In this document: in pieces, positions 9,287 through 21,375 of the stretch
Layout of the letters: every line of letters begins with the position of its first letter
How positions within the stretch are numbered: the first letter of the stretch is position 1
Assembly: GCA_037439425.1 (NCBI GenBank)
Contig: JBBIWA010000006.1
Location: 74,328-138,327 of the forward strand
Source: JBBIWA01 sp037439425
GTDB taxonomy: Bacteria; Acidobacteriota; Blastocatellia; RBC074
DNA: 64,000 nucleotides
Direction: 5' to 3'
The notes under the pieces: model-generated
Told to the model about the DNA's origin: nothing
The model's input: the letters and a program-made list of their open reading frames with translations, nothing else
Database searches by the model: none
Program-made: the position numbers and the translations under genes

Positions 9287-9991
9287 ATGGAAGAGATTTT
9301 TGGCCAATTAGTCAATCGTCTGAAAGCAGCCCATGGCGAGGACCTGATTTCAGTGCTGCTGCATGGACCGGCAGTAGCGCTCAGCCGCGCAGCGCATAAA
9401 GCAGACTATCGGGTGATGGTGATCGTCCATCAACTTCCGGTAGAAGTCTTGCGCCGGACCCGGCCCGTAGCCAGGTGGTGGGTGCAGGCGGGCTACTCGC
9501 TGCCAGTCTATTTTACGATTCAGGAGTTTGTAGATTCACTCGATGTCTTCCCTATCGAGTTCCGCGAAATGAAGCGAGCCTACCGCCTCCTCTATGGCAA
9601 GGACCTGTTGGCCGAGGCTGAAGTTTCGTCGGAGAATTTACGTTTGCAGATCGAGTATGAGCTGCGCGGTAAACATTTACGCTTGCGCGAGCTCTATTTG
9701 CCAGCTAGCGACTCGGCTGAAGGTCTTACGCGGTTAATGACCGATAGCATTGTCAGCTTCCTTCAGTTCATCGCTCCGATTCTGGAGCTGCTGGGAGAAG
9801 AAGCGCCGCTCGATCATTTAGTGATCGTTCGCCGTGTGGGTAAGCGGTTAGGAATTGACACTGCTGCGCTCGAACGCGTCTTGCATTTGCGCGACGAGCC
9901 GGTGCGGCTTATGGAGCTAGAAGCTCAAGACCTGTTTGCGCGATATTATGACTGCCTGGCACGGATTATTGAGGCGGTGGACAAAGTGTAA
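9287..9991 (+). CDS. Conserved hypothetical protein, possible nucleotidyltransferase-like fold
   Basis: 234 residues from the ATG at 9287 (MEEIFGQLVNRLKAAHGEDL). An earlier in-frame start at 9131 would overlap the glycine-rich end of the TPM gene and encode only alanine/valine-rich antisense-like text, so it was not used. The segment DLISVLLHGPAVALS followed by a helical C-terminal half resembles the beginning of a minimal nucleotidyltransferase domain, but the usual GSxxxG and DxD motifs are not intact. Sandwiched 22 bases after TPM and 80 bases before lemA, it probably belongs to the same operon. Function unknown. Confidence 0.7.
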   Translation: MEEIFGQLVNRLKAAHGEDLISVLLHGPAVALSRAAHKADYRVMVIVHQLPVEVLRRTRPVARWWVQAGYSLPVYFTIQEFVDSLDVFPIEFREMKRAYRLLYGKDLLAEAEVSSENLRLQIEYELRGKHLRLRELYLPASDSAEGLTRLMTDSIVSFLQFIAPILELLGEEAPLDHLVIVRRVGKRLGIDTAALERVLHLRDEPVRLMELEAQDLFARYYDCLARIIEAVDKV

Positions 9992-10019
9992 GGGAGATTG
10001 CGCCAATGACAGCGTTCGC

Positions 10020-10039
10020 GTCTTGCTCGTTAGCAAGAC
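10020..10039 (+). other. Intercistronic hairpin before lemA
   Basis: GTCTTGCT (10020-10027) and AGCAAGAC (10032-10039) form a perfect 8-base-pair stem with a CGTT loop, 32 bases ahead of the lemA start. There is no U-tract, so it is not a simple terminator. It may affect mRNA processing or differential expression of lemA within the operon. Confidence 0.5.
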
Positions 10040-10071
10040 TCAGACTCGGAAACTTTCCAAGGAGATGAAAT

Positions 10072-10692
10072 ATGGGAAAGATAGCGCTACTGGTTTTAGG
10101 CACCATTTTGCTTTTGGCTTTGATCATCGGTGGCAGCGCGGTTAGTAGCTACAACACTCTGATGAGCAAACGGCAGGCGGTCGAGAGAGAGTGGGCGCAG
10201 GTAGAAAATCAATTGCAGCGCCGGGCAGACTTGATTGGCAACCTGGTCGAAACAGTTAAGGGAATCGCCGGGCAGGAAAAAGAAGTCTTCGTCAAAATTG
10301 CCGAGGCGCGCTCTCGGTTACTTGCGGCCGTCACACCAGAAGAGAAGATGGCAGCTAACGATCAACTCAGCAGTGCCACGCGCGAGGCTGGGCTACTGCC
10401 TGCTGGCGGAATCCTTGGCCCAGGTGGTCGTTTCCTCGCCATCACAGAGCAGTATCCCCAATTGAAGTCGAGCGAAAACTTTACTCGCTTGCAGGATGAG
10501 TTGGCCGGAACCGAAAATCGCATCGCGGTGGCTCGCAAGGATTACAACGATGCAGTGGCAGACTACAATATCACGCGCAATCGGTTCCCCACGGTGCTGA
10601 TTGCTGGGGTGCTGGGATTTCAGGAGAAACCCTATTTCAAAGCAGAGGAGGGAGCGCGCCAGGTCCCCAAAGTGGATTTCAGCACGAAATAG
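10072..10692 (+). CDS. lemA: LemA family membrane protein
   Basis: 206 residues with the typical LemA layout: an N-terminal transmembrane helix (LLVLGTILLLALIIGGSAV), the YNTLMSKRQAVEREWAQVE segment, then a four-helix bundle ending in FPTVLIAGVLGFQEKPYFKAEEGA. It carries AAGGAGAT before the ATG. LemA proteins are anchored with a short N-terminal helix; their molecular role is not established. The gene is the third in the TPM-hypothetical-lemA unit. It converges on mqnA 58 bases downstream. Confidence 0.92.
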   Translation: MGKIALLVLGTILLLALIIGGSAVSSYNTLMSKRQAVEREWAQVENQLQRRADLIGNLVETVKGIAGQEKEVFVKIAEARSRLLAAVTPEEKMAANDQLSSATREAGLLPAGGILGPGGRFLAITEQYPQLKSSENFTRLQDELAGTENRIAVARKDYNDAVADYNITRNRFPTVLIAGVLGFQEKPYFKAEEGARQVPKVDFSTK

Positions 10693-10750
10693 CGCGGCGC
10701 AAGCGGACTTAAGCGTTGCGGCTGGGGCAGGGAGTGAAGTTACATTATTC

Positions 10751-11569
10751 TCAGCTACTGAATCTCAATTCGTGCAATTCTCGGATCAAACCACACTCTT
10801 GCGCCAGACTAAAATAGTGGCGCAGCCCCGCCAGATTCTCTTCATCCAGATCATAATTGACATTATCGCGCAAGTAGCTGAGCAATTCCGCCTGTGGCAG
10901 ATCAAGCTGTTTGGCATATGCTGCGGCGATGGTCTCCAGATGTGCTATTCCTTCGCGTTTGGCTGCCACGAAATCCAGCCCCAGCTTCTTCAGCTCGGCG
11001 CAGGTCTCCTCACGCGCTGCCCAGACGGCAAAGACGAAAGGCAGACCCGTCATAGCGCGCCACTCCTCGGCCAGATCATAAACCTGCAGGCCTAACTGCT
11101 GAGCACGGGCTTCAAGCCGCATCGCTGGGTCGCCGATCACGAGCGCTGCGTCACTGGCTTCAAACATATTCTCGCATTCAACCGCCGGGTCTGGTTCGCG
11201 TTCGCTAAAAGTCGGGCTGCAATGGTAGCGTCGTGTGAAGAGGATGCGAACCAATGCCTGTGAGGTGCGTGAGGAAATGTCGAGCGTGACCGTTCGCACC
11301 TCTTCAAGTGGGCAGCGCGTGGCCAGCACCACACTGCGAACCCGCTTCTTTGAGGCAACAGCGACATCGGGAATGAGACGCAAATCGGGGATATGCTGGT
11401 ATTCGATAACTGGAATCAGCGCTATGTCACACTGACCCGCGGCGAGCATCTGAGCGCATCGTGCCGGTGCTGCGTCTCCCAGAAAAGTCACCTTTCGGCG
11501 TTGGGTTCCCTTGGAGAAGCTGTAGACCAGGGGCGCAGAGTTAAGGTAGATCGAGGCTGCAATACGCAT
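10751..11569 (-). CDS. mqnA: Chorismate dehydratase MqnA (futalosine menaquinone pathway)
   Basis: 272 residues, the usual MqnA length. It starts IAASIYLNSAPLVYSF, followed by CDIALIPVIEY and LVIGDPAMR, all of which line the substrate cleft in this periplasmic-binding-protein-like fold. MqnA dehydrates chorismate to 3-enolpyruvylbenzoate, the entry step of the futalosine route to menaquinone, in the cytoplasm. Its presence implies the other mqn genes elsewhere and a menaquinone-based respiratory chain. The ribosome-binding site is weak (TGAGAAAC). No mqn partner is adjacent, so it stands alone here. Confidence 0.92.
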   Translation of the reverse strand: MRIAASIYLNSAPLVYSFSKGTQRRKVTFLGDAAPARCAQMLAAGQCDIALIPVIEYQHIPDLRLIPDVAVASKKRVRSVVLATRCPLEEVRTVTLDISSRTSQALVRILFTRRYHCSPTFSEREPDPAVECENMFEASDAALVIGDPAMRLEARAQQLGLQVYDLAEEWRAMTGLPFVFAVWAAREETCAELKKLGLDFVAAKREGIAHLETIAAAYAKQLDLPQAELLSYLRDNVNYDLDEENLAGLRHYFSLAQECGLIRELHELRFSS

Positions 11570-11855
11570 CGTTCGCCAAGTTTCTCACTAAATAAAAGCT
11601 CTCGTGGCCAGCTTACCAACACGCTTCACCAACCAGCCTCATTGTAGCACGTCAGAGGCAGAAAATTAGAGCTTAGGAACGAAAAGTGAGCCAGTGAAGT
11701 GAAGCCGCTATAGACTTTCGCTTTCGTGAGTTGGTGGCTAGCTTCCAGAGCCCGCCTTTCGTTGCTTGCTGAGGTTTTATCAGAGCATCGCAATGGTTCC
11801 GTTAAGGAGTTCCCTAGAATTCAAAATGTCTGGAGGAAATTGCACTCCAGATTAT

Positions 11856-12107
11856 TTACTCAATCAGGCGACGATGGGAAAACAAATGCCGCAAGCGATC
11901 TGGTAGAGGCGGCGGCTCAGGCGGGAGAACCTCACCCGGAGGATGGTGCGCTAGCAGGTCTAACAGAAGAAAGCAGAACTCGCAATCTGCCACATGCGCA
12001 GCTACCAAACCGGCATCGGCTGGATTGAGTTCCTGACGCCGGTACGCAAGTAGTTGCTCATTAGTGGGACAAAGAGGGGTCTTCTCTAAACGAGGGGTCG
12101 GAGTCAT
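11856..12107 (-). CDS. Small zinc-finger, anti-sigma-factor-like protein
   Basis: 83 residues starting at an ATG at 12107, nine bases after AGAAAGG. The sequence contains AAHVADCEFC, an H-x3-C-x2-C motif typical of the ZAS zinc-binding anti-sigma domain, followed by a hydrophobic helix (FLLLDLL) and a proline-rich tail. A longer frame upstream was rejected because it has no ribosome-binding site and runs into the divergent gene. It is transcribed divergently from the sigma-like gene at 12199, with 91 bases between the starts. I infer it may bind that regulator or a sigma factor. It lacks a transmembrane helix, so any anti-sigma role would be soluble. Confidence 0.65.
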   Translation of the reverse strand: MTPTPRLEKTPLCPTNEQLLAYRRQELNPADAGLVAAHVADCEFCFLLLDLLAHHPPGEVLPPEPPPLPDRLRHLFSHRRLIE

Positions 12108-12198
12108 GGTAAGCAAGCCTTTCTTGAGGTTCAGACCCAAGTTGTGACCGCGACATTGAGCCTGCGACGGTGAAATTACTACCGAGGGAAGCACGAGC

Positions 12199-13305
12199 AT
12201 GAGACATTTTGGTTGGCGACAAGCGATCCTCGATGAAGAGGTGACCAAGATCTGGAACGAACTTTACCGCCTGGTTTACCTTCATCCCCTGGTTCAGTCC
12301 TCTCGCAATGCAGGCATTGTGAGGACCGGTCAGTACAGTGGAGAGACCTACAGTGACTTGACCCAGGAACTCTTTCTGACCCTTTTTCAGAAAGGACGCT
12401 TTAAGCATTACATCGATACCAAAATGGCTGACAGCGAGATCGAGCACGAGATCGCGCAAATCGAATTAACTAACATGCTCGTGGCCCATCTGCGCCGATT
12501 GCATCCGGAGTCCTATCGCATGGCGCGGCGCATCAGCACGCTGCTGCAGCACGATCCCCGCTTCCGCCGATTCGATACCTTGCAAGTCCGGCGCAATAGA
12601 CCGGTGCATCGCCGTGGCCTGACCGAACAAGTCTACGGCTTGGCCGAGTGGCCCGATGACAAAGAGATCAAAGAGCGGGCGCTGCTGGAACAGGCTGTGC
12701 AGCACGTTCCTATGCGCACGCGCGATACCCGCGAAGCCGGATGCACTGCCGATTCGCAAATCATCATCTCCAACGCCGAACTGGCAGAGTTGATCATCGA
12801 GGTTTTCAAAGCGATTGACTCGCTGGCCGACATCAAAACCATGCGCGCGCTGGTGATGTCGCGACTACCTGTGATCAACATCGTCATGGTGCCGATCAGC
12901 AAGCCAGAGGATGATACTTCAAACGCTCCTCACTTCCCTGAGATCCCAGATGAGCGCGACAATCCGGAAGACACCGTGCTGAGCCAGGAATTCGAGCAGC
13001 GCGCAGCGAAACTGGCCGATGATTTTCTCGATAAGCTCTACAGTACCGTCCGCCGCAAACCGAAACAATCAGAGCGAATGATGCAGGTGCTGTGGCACTG
13101 TTATCTGGAACCCGGCCGCATGACGAACGTCCAGCTGGCTAAATCCCTGGGCGTCTCCGACTCACTGATCAGCGATTATTGCAACCGCGTCAACCGGCAA
13201 CTCAAGACGCTCAATCTGACAATCGAGCAAGCGCGAGTGTTTGAGGCGGCGCTGAAGCGACGAGCAGCACGCATTCTGGGCCGAGAGCAACAACAGGTCG
13301 CCTGA
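12199..13305 (+). CDS. Sigma-like/HTH regulatory protein of unknown function
   Basis: 368 residues. The N-terminal part is helical and carries SGETYSDLTQELFLTLFQKG, which recalls the core-binding region 2 of sigma factors. The C-terminal part has a helix-turn-helix (MTNVQLAKSLGVSDSLISDY) followed by a helical stretch, similar in position to sigma region 4. The middle (residues about 100-270) is not recognisable and is acidic near SKPEDDTSN. It may be an atypical sigma-70-family protein or a DNA-binding regulator. The divergent zinc-finger gene suggests paired control. The start is preceded by GAGGGAAG. Confidence 0.75.
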   Translation: MRHFGWRQAILDEEVTKIWNELYRLVYLHPLVQSSRNAGIVRTGQYSGETYSDLTQELFLTLFQKGRFKHYIDTKMADSEIEHEIAQIELTNMLVAHLRRLHPESYRMARRISTLLQHDPRFRRFDTLQVRRNRPVHRRGLTEQVYGLAEWPDDKEIKERALLEQAVQHVPMRTRDTREAGCTADSQIIISNAELAELIIEVFKAIDSLADIKTMRALVMSRLPVINIVMVPISKPEDDTSNAPHFPEIPDERDNPEDTVLSQEFEQRAAKLADDFLDKLYSTVRRKPKQSERMMQVLWHCYLEPGRMTNVQLAKSLGVSDSLISDYCNRVNRQLKTLNLTIEQARVFEAALKRRAARILGREQQQVA

Positions 13306-13659
13306 TGGCGAAATTTCAGTGAGAAGAAGAATCACCTCCCCGGCACCTCACTCCCCCTGGCCGGCATCAAAGGCTAGTCATCAACTGGCCTACCTCCACC
13401 ATCCGCCAATCGGCCCCTCCTCGGTCGAGTAAGCTCAAATGGCGGCTGCTGCCGCCAGGAGTCAACCTCAGGGAGGACGGCCAGCCGAGTCCCGCCTGTA
13501 GCCAGCTAGAATCTATCGGAAAACTGAAGATGGGAAGTAACCGCGATTCCCAAAGTAATAGAGAGATGGAGCGTTACTCCATCTCGCAAGCTTGATTATA
13601 TGGGCGTCTGAGAGTAATTCAAGCAAAAAACAGCCACCACAAAGGTGGCCATTAATAGC
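13306..13659. other. Non-coding region between convergent genes
   Basis: No gene is seen. It holds the aspS terminator at its right end. The rest has only short GC-rich and pyrimidine-rich stretches. Confidence 0.6.
13625..13649 (-). terminator. Rho-independent terminator of hisS-aspS
   Basis: On the minus strand a GCCACC-TTTGT-GGTGGC hairpin (13633-13649) is followed by a TGTTTTTTG run (the A-tract at 13625-13630 of the plus strand). It lies 10 bases beyond the aspS stop codon. Confidence 0.85.
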
Positions 13660-15504
<1,845 letters not shown>

Positions 15505-15576
15505 GATCGGCTTCCTAAATTTCCCGCAAGGTTTGAGACCCTTGATTTAGCTCAAGAGCCATTAGAAATCTGTGGC

Positions 15577-16887
15577 CTAACAACTGCGAATTTGTGACGG
15601 CGGTAGGTCAAGACAGACTGGCGTCTCTTCCAGCTTGACTTTGATCTCGTCCAGCTCCAACGCCTCTTGCTCTCCGGTCGCCATATTCTTCAAGCTGTAG
15701 CGCCCCCTAGCTAGCTCGTCTTCACCGATGATGAGCGCGAAACGGGCGCGTGATTTGTTGGCCTGCGCCATCGCCTTTTTCATCTTGCGCTCTTCAAACT
15801 CCATCACCACAGCCAGGCCAGAGGCGCGCAACTCTCTGGCTATCTTGAGGGCTTGATGGCGCGCCGCTCGGCCCATATACACGAGGAAAACGTCTGGCGT
15901 TTCGGCAGCTCGAAGCCGCTCGACTTCGCTCTCCGGCAACGAGAGCACCATGCGGTCAAGCCCGAAAGCGAAGCCGAAGCCTTTTGTTGGTGGCCCGCCC
16001 AGCGTCTCCGAGAGGCCATCATAGCGTCCGCCTCCGACCAGCGTGTTCTGCGCACCCAGGCTGCCACTGGTGATCTCGAAGGCAGTGCGCGTGTAATAAT
16101 CCAGCCCGCGCACCATCCGCGGGTTCACAGTATAGCTGATCCCGCGCGCGTCGAGGTGGGCCTTGAACTGCTCGAAGTGCTCGCGCGAGGCCTCGTCAAG
16201 CCAGTCAGTGATCGCCGGAAGCGTAGCGATGATCGGCTGGCAGCTTTCCATCTTGCAATCGAAAACGCGCAGCGCATTGGTCGCGTACCGGCGCTGACAA
16301 TCGGAGCACATTTGGTCCAGCTCACGCGCCAGAGCAGCGCGTAGCTTTTCGAGATACGCCGTGCGAAGCCGCGGGTCCCCCACTGAATTAATGAACAAGG
16401 TGGTATCGGTGATCCGGAGTTGCTTCAGAAACCAGTCGAGCATTTCAATGACTTCGGCTTCAATGGCCGGATCATCGCTCGTGCCCAGCACTTCAGCGCC
16501 GATTTGATAGAACTGGCGATAGCGCCCGGCCTGCGGCCGTTCGCGCCGAAACATCGGCCCCAGGTAGTAGAGCTTGGTTAACTCACCTGGCGCTTTGTCA
16601 GCGTACATCCTATGCTGGATGTACGCTCGCACGACTGAAGCCGTGCCTTCAGGCCGCAGCGTGAGCGACTCATCGTTGCGATCAATGAAGGTGTACATCT
16701 CTTTGTTGACGATGTCGGTCGCTTCGCCGACGCCGCGCGCAAAGAGTTCGGTCTTCTCGAAGATCGGCGTCCGAATCTCCTGAAACCCGTAGCGGCGGAA
16801 GGCTTCGCGCGCGACCGCTTCGACGTGCTGCCAGACGGGCGTGTCTGTGGGAAGAATGTCTCTGGTTCCCCTGACGGTTTGAATCAT
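15577..16887 (-). CDS. hisS: Histidine--tRNA ligase
   Basis: 436 residues from the ATG at 16887; a TTG 7 codons upstream also opens the frame but adds an unconserved KRDAYF segment. Hallmarks: VRGTRDILP at the start, TLRPEGTASVVRAY (motif 2 region), FRRERPQAGRYRQFYQIG, the histidine motif RGLDYYTRTAFE, and GGGRYDGLSETLGGP near motif 3. A C-terminal anticodon-binding domain has FALIIGEDELARG. It attaches histidine to tRNA-His. It is the first gene of the hisS-aspS unit. Confidence 0.95.
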   Translation of the reverse strand: MIQTVRGTRDILPTDTPVWQHVEAVAREAFRRYGFQEIRTPIFEKTELFARGVGEATDIVNKEMYTFIDRNDESLTLRPEGTASVVRAYIQHRMYADKAPGELTKLYYLGPMFRRERPQAGRYRQFYQIGAEVLGTSDDPAIEAEVIEMLDWFLKQLRITDTTLFINSVGDPRLRTAYLEKLRAALARELDQMCSDCQRRYATNALRVFDCKMESCQPIIATLPAITDWLDEASREHFEQFKAHLDARGISYTVNPRMVRGLDYYTRTAFEITSGSLGAQNTLVGGGRYDGLSETLGGPPTKGFGFAFGLDRMVLSLPESEVERLRAAETPDVFLVYMGRAARHQALKIARELRASGLAVVMEFEERKMKKAMAQANKSRARFALIIGEDELARGRYSLKNMATGEQEALELDEIKVKLEETPVCLDLPPSQIRSC

Positions 16888-17057
16888 AAAATAAGCGTCT
16901 CTCTTCAATCAGAAATCACTGGCAGAAATCACTCATAGGAGAGATCGCCAGGCAGGTGAATTGCCGATTTTAGCATGGCTATGCTGAGAGATGGGAGCTT
17001 TCTCTCCATTGCTGAGTTCGGTGACTGGTATTAAGATGGCGGCCAGGAGGAAAGATC

Positions 17058-17579
17058 ATGCTCAGAACATATTGCGGCAAACATCCGCAAATCGCTCCCA
17101 ACTGCTTTATCGAAGCTTCGGCCCAGATCATTGGTGACGTCACCGTCGGTGAGCACTCCTCGGTCTGGTTTAATTCCGTCATCAGAGGCGATGTGCAGAG
17201 AGTCGTCATCGGCCATCACAGCAATGTGCAGGACCTGTGTGTGATTCACGTCACTCGCGATCTGTATCCGACTCAGATCGGTAATTACGTCAGCCTCGGC
17301 TACGGCGTGATCGCGCACGGCTGCACGATTGAGGATCGTTGCCTGATCGGCATGGGCGCGCGCATCATGGATGACGTAGTGATTGGCGCTGAATCCATCG
17401 TCGCCGCGGGGGCCGTGATCATTGCGGGGATGAAAATCCCGCCGCGCTCGCTGGTTGCTGGAATGCCAGCCATCATCAAGCGGCCAATCAACGATCAAGA
17501 CATTGACTACATTGACCGCTTCTGGAAGAACTATCTCGAGTGTAAGGACATCTACCTCAATGATGTGCCGGGGGCTTAA
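17058..17579 (+). CDS. Gamma-carbonic anhydrase family hexapeptide-repeat protein
   Basis: 173 residues forming a left-handed beta-helix. The zinc-ligand histidines appear in VIGHHSNVQDLCVIHV and IAHGCTIEDRC, matching the PaaY/YrdA/CaiE-type trimeric family. Typical catalytic or substrate motifs include SVWFNSVIRGD and LIGMGARIMD. The strong site AGGAGGAAAG precedes the ATG. Members bind a metal at subunit interfaces; some are carbonic anhydrases, others have no proven activity. It is followed by a truncated mandelate-racemase-like gene only 18 bases downstream. Confidence 0.9.
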   Translation: MLRTYCGKHPQIAPNCFIEASAQIIGDVTVGEHSSVWFNSVIRGDVQRVVIGHHSNVQDLCVIHVTRDLYPTQIGNYVSLGYGVIAHGCTIEDRCLIGMGARIMDDVVIGAESIVAAGAVIIAGMKIPPRSLVAGMPAIIKRPINDQDIDYIDRFWKNYLECKDIYLNDVPGA

Positions 17580-17597
17580 GCCTTGGCTGAATGCACG

Positions 17598-18095
17598 ATG
17601 AAGATCACAAACGTTGAAGCCATCTGGTTGCGTTATCCGACTGCTCAGTCGGAGCAGCCCACGAGTGACTTCGGCAGGCTTGCGACGTTCGACATGACGC
17701 TCGTTCGAGTCAAGACTGATGTGGGGCTCACTGGATACGGCGAAGCTAAAGCAGCAGTGGGCAGCGCAGGCATTTGCGCTCCTATTGTCTCGGTGATCAA
17801 GGAGGAGCTCTGGCCGATGCTCATCGGCCAGGATCGGCGTAACATCTCCGGGCTATGGGAGAGGATCTACAGCGGAGTGCGCGCGCATTACGCTTTTCAG
17901 TACGGGCGCAGCTTCCCAAAACTCGGGCGGCGGGGGCTGCACCTGTCTGACATCAGCGGCGCGGACCTGGCGCTGTGGGACTTGCTGGGCAGATCACTGG
18001 GCGTGCCTGTCTATCAACTGCTCGGCGGAAAGTGTCGCGAAACAATTCCGGCCTATGCAGATGTTCATTCGCGGCCCGGCAGGCAACCTGATTGA
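17598..18095 (+). pseudogene. Truncated mandelate racemase/muconate lactonizing enzyme family gene
   Basis: The frame from the ATG at 17598 reads as the N-terminal part of an enolase-superfamily enzyme (MKITNVEAIWLRYP, GADLALWDLLGRSLGVPVYQLLGGK). It leaves the family abruptly after IPAYAD, near residue 155. The remaining few codons come from another gene read out of frame, ending in a stop at 18095. The whole catalytic barrel with its metal-binding Asp/Glu/Glu residues is absent. Full-length members have about 370-400 residues. The cut end is a fusion to a VOC gene fragment (18061-18228), so this is a deletion or misassembly remnant. Confidence 0.85.
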
Positions 18096-18228
18096 GATTT
18101 CGCATCGCGACGCTTCAACCGTGGACCCGGAGATCTTCCAGGGTGAGCTGTTTGAGGAGTCCGAGGTCTATGTCTCCGGTCGTGATGATGCGCGCGGCAA
18201 GCGTGGTGAAGAGGCCAGCTTGTATTAA
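18061..18228 (+). pseudogene. C-terminal fragment of a VOC (glyoxalase) family gene
   Basis: In the frame shifted from the preceding gene, codons from 18061 read FIRGPAGNLIEISHRDAST and on to a stop at 18226-18228. The GPAGNLIEI part is the final beta-strand signature of the vicinal-oxygen-chelate fold, with the last metal-ligand glutamate. The remaining 35 or so residues form a polar tail ending RGKRGEEASLY. The N-terminal three quarters of the gene are missing. It directly abuts the mandelate-racemase fragment, so an internal deletion joining two neighbouring genes is the simplest reading. Confidence 0.75.
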
Positions 18229-18506
18229 GCGCACCAACCACTGACCACTGGGGCCTGGCCACCACTTTCAAAATAAAGCCCGCTCTTACCCGGCGACCGT
18301 TTTGGTTGAATTTCAGGTGCCAGGCTTCAGGGACCAGTTGTCAGTGCGCGCAAACACCTCCAGTTCACCTTCCAAGTCGGGCAGTGGAGCCATCTATCGT
18401 CGTAAGCTCCGAAGCTTCCCCGTTTGTTGTCTAAATAAAAAGATGTGGTAGCATTTTACCTCAGGCAAGAGGGTTTTACCTTGATGCGCGATGAGGTGAG
18501 AGTGCT

Positions 18507-18821
18507 ATGCCGAAGTTTGATCCCGAACACGACGAGGCTGTCATTACTGAAAGCCGGCAGAAAGTTAAGAAGCCACCGCTTTACAGGGTCTTGTTACACA
18601 ATGACGATTACACGACGATGGACTTCGTAGTTTACGTGCTGCGCACGGTGTTCCACCATTCGGAAAGCGATGCCGTGCGGATTATGCTTCAGGTGCATAC
18701 TCAGGGCATCGGTGTAGCAGGCGTCTATCCCTACGAGGTTGCTGAGGCCAAAGTAGCGAAGGTGATGAAACTGGCACAAGAGCAGGAGTTCCCACTGCTG
18801 TGCACGATGCAGGAAGAGTGA
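18507..18821 (+). CDS. clpS: ATP-dependent Clp protease adaptor ClpS
   Basis: 104 residues with the ClpS core: PPLYRVLLHNDDYTTMDFVV (the NDD substrate-pocket residues), HTQGIGVAGVYPYEVAEAKV and a short N-terminal extension. ClpS delivers N-end-rule substrates with N-terminal Leu, Phe, Tyr or Trp to ClpA. GAGGTGAGAG precedes the ATG. It is followed 64 bases later by clpA, the usual gene order, so both probably share one transcript. Confidence 0.95.
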   Translation: MPKFDPEHDEAVITESRQKVKKPPLYRVLLHNDDYTTMDFVVYVLRTVFHHSESDAVRIMLQVHTQGIGVAGVYPYEVAEAKVAKVMKLAQEQEFPLLCTMQEE

Positions 18822-18885
18822 AGAGCTCAGACTTCGGACCAAGAGAGGCAGTGCCAAAGTCTGAGGTTTGGTCTTTGATAGAAAT

Positions 18886-21147
<2,262 letters not shown>

Positions 21148-21169
21148 CTGCTTTTTCCCCTCACCGACT

Positions 21170-21358
21170 TCATACAGCGATTTCCAGCATCCGATCCTGT
21201 TCGGTAATCTGCGTAGTGGAGACTTCAGCCAACAGGCAGCCTTCTGCCACCTCATAAAGATTGTCCAGTAGTTCTTCAAAGGTCTCCCCTTGCGAGGCGC
21301 AGCCAGAGATTGAAGAGACTTCAGCCCAGTAGCCACTTTCTTCTGCTTTATAGTACAA
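21170..21358 (-). CDS. HicB-family (UPF0150-like) antitoxin-type protein, orphan, N-terminus uncertain
   Basis: 62 residues with the HicB core ESGYWAEVSSISGCASQGET followed by a helix (FEELLDNLYEVAEGCLLAE). Family proteins usually have about ten more residues before the glutamate-rich start. Here the only start codon is TTG at 21358, without a recognisable ribosome-binding site, and an in-frame TGA lies shortly upstream. No HicA toxin gene is adjacent. It is divergent from nagA, with 17 bases between the two starts. It may be an orphan antitoxin, a free-standing HicB-like protein, or a truncated remnant. Confidence 0.6.
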   Translation of the reverse strand: MYYKAEESGYWAEVSSISGCASQGETFEELLDNLYEVAEGCLLAEVSTTQITEQDRMLEIAV

Positions 21359-21375
21359 AGCCGCAGGAGACTCGA

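Noticed and set aside
11726..12028. Plus-strand 100-codon frame
   Set aside because: Antisense to the small zinc-finger gene, whose CxxC motif and site are better evidence.
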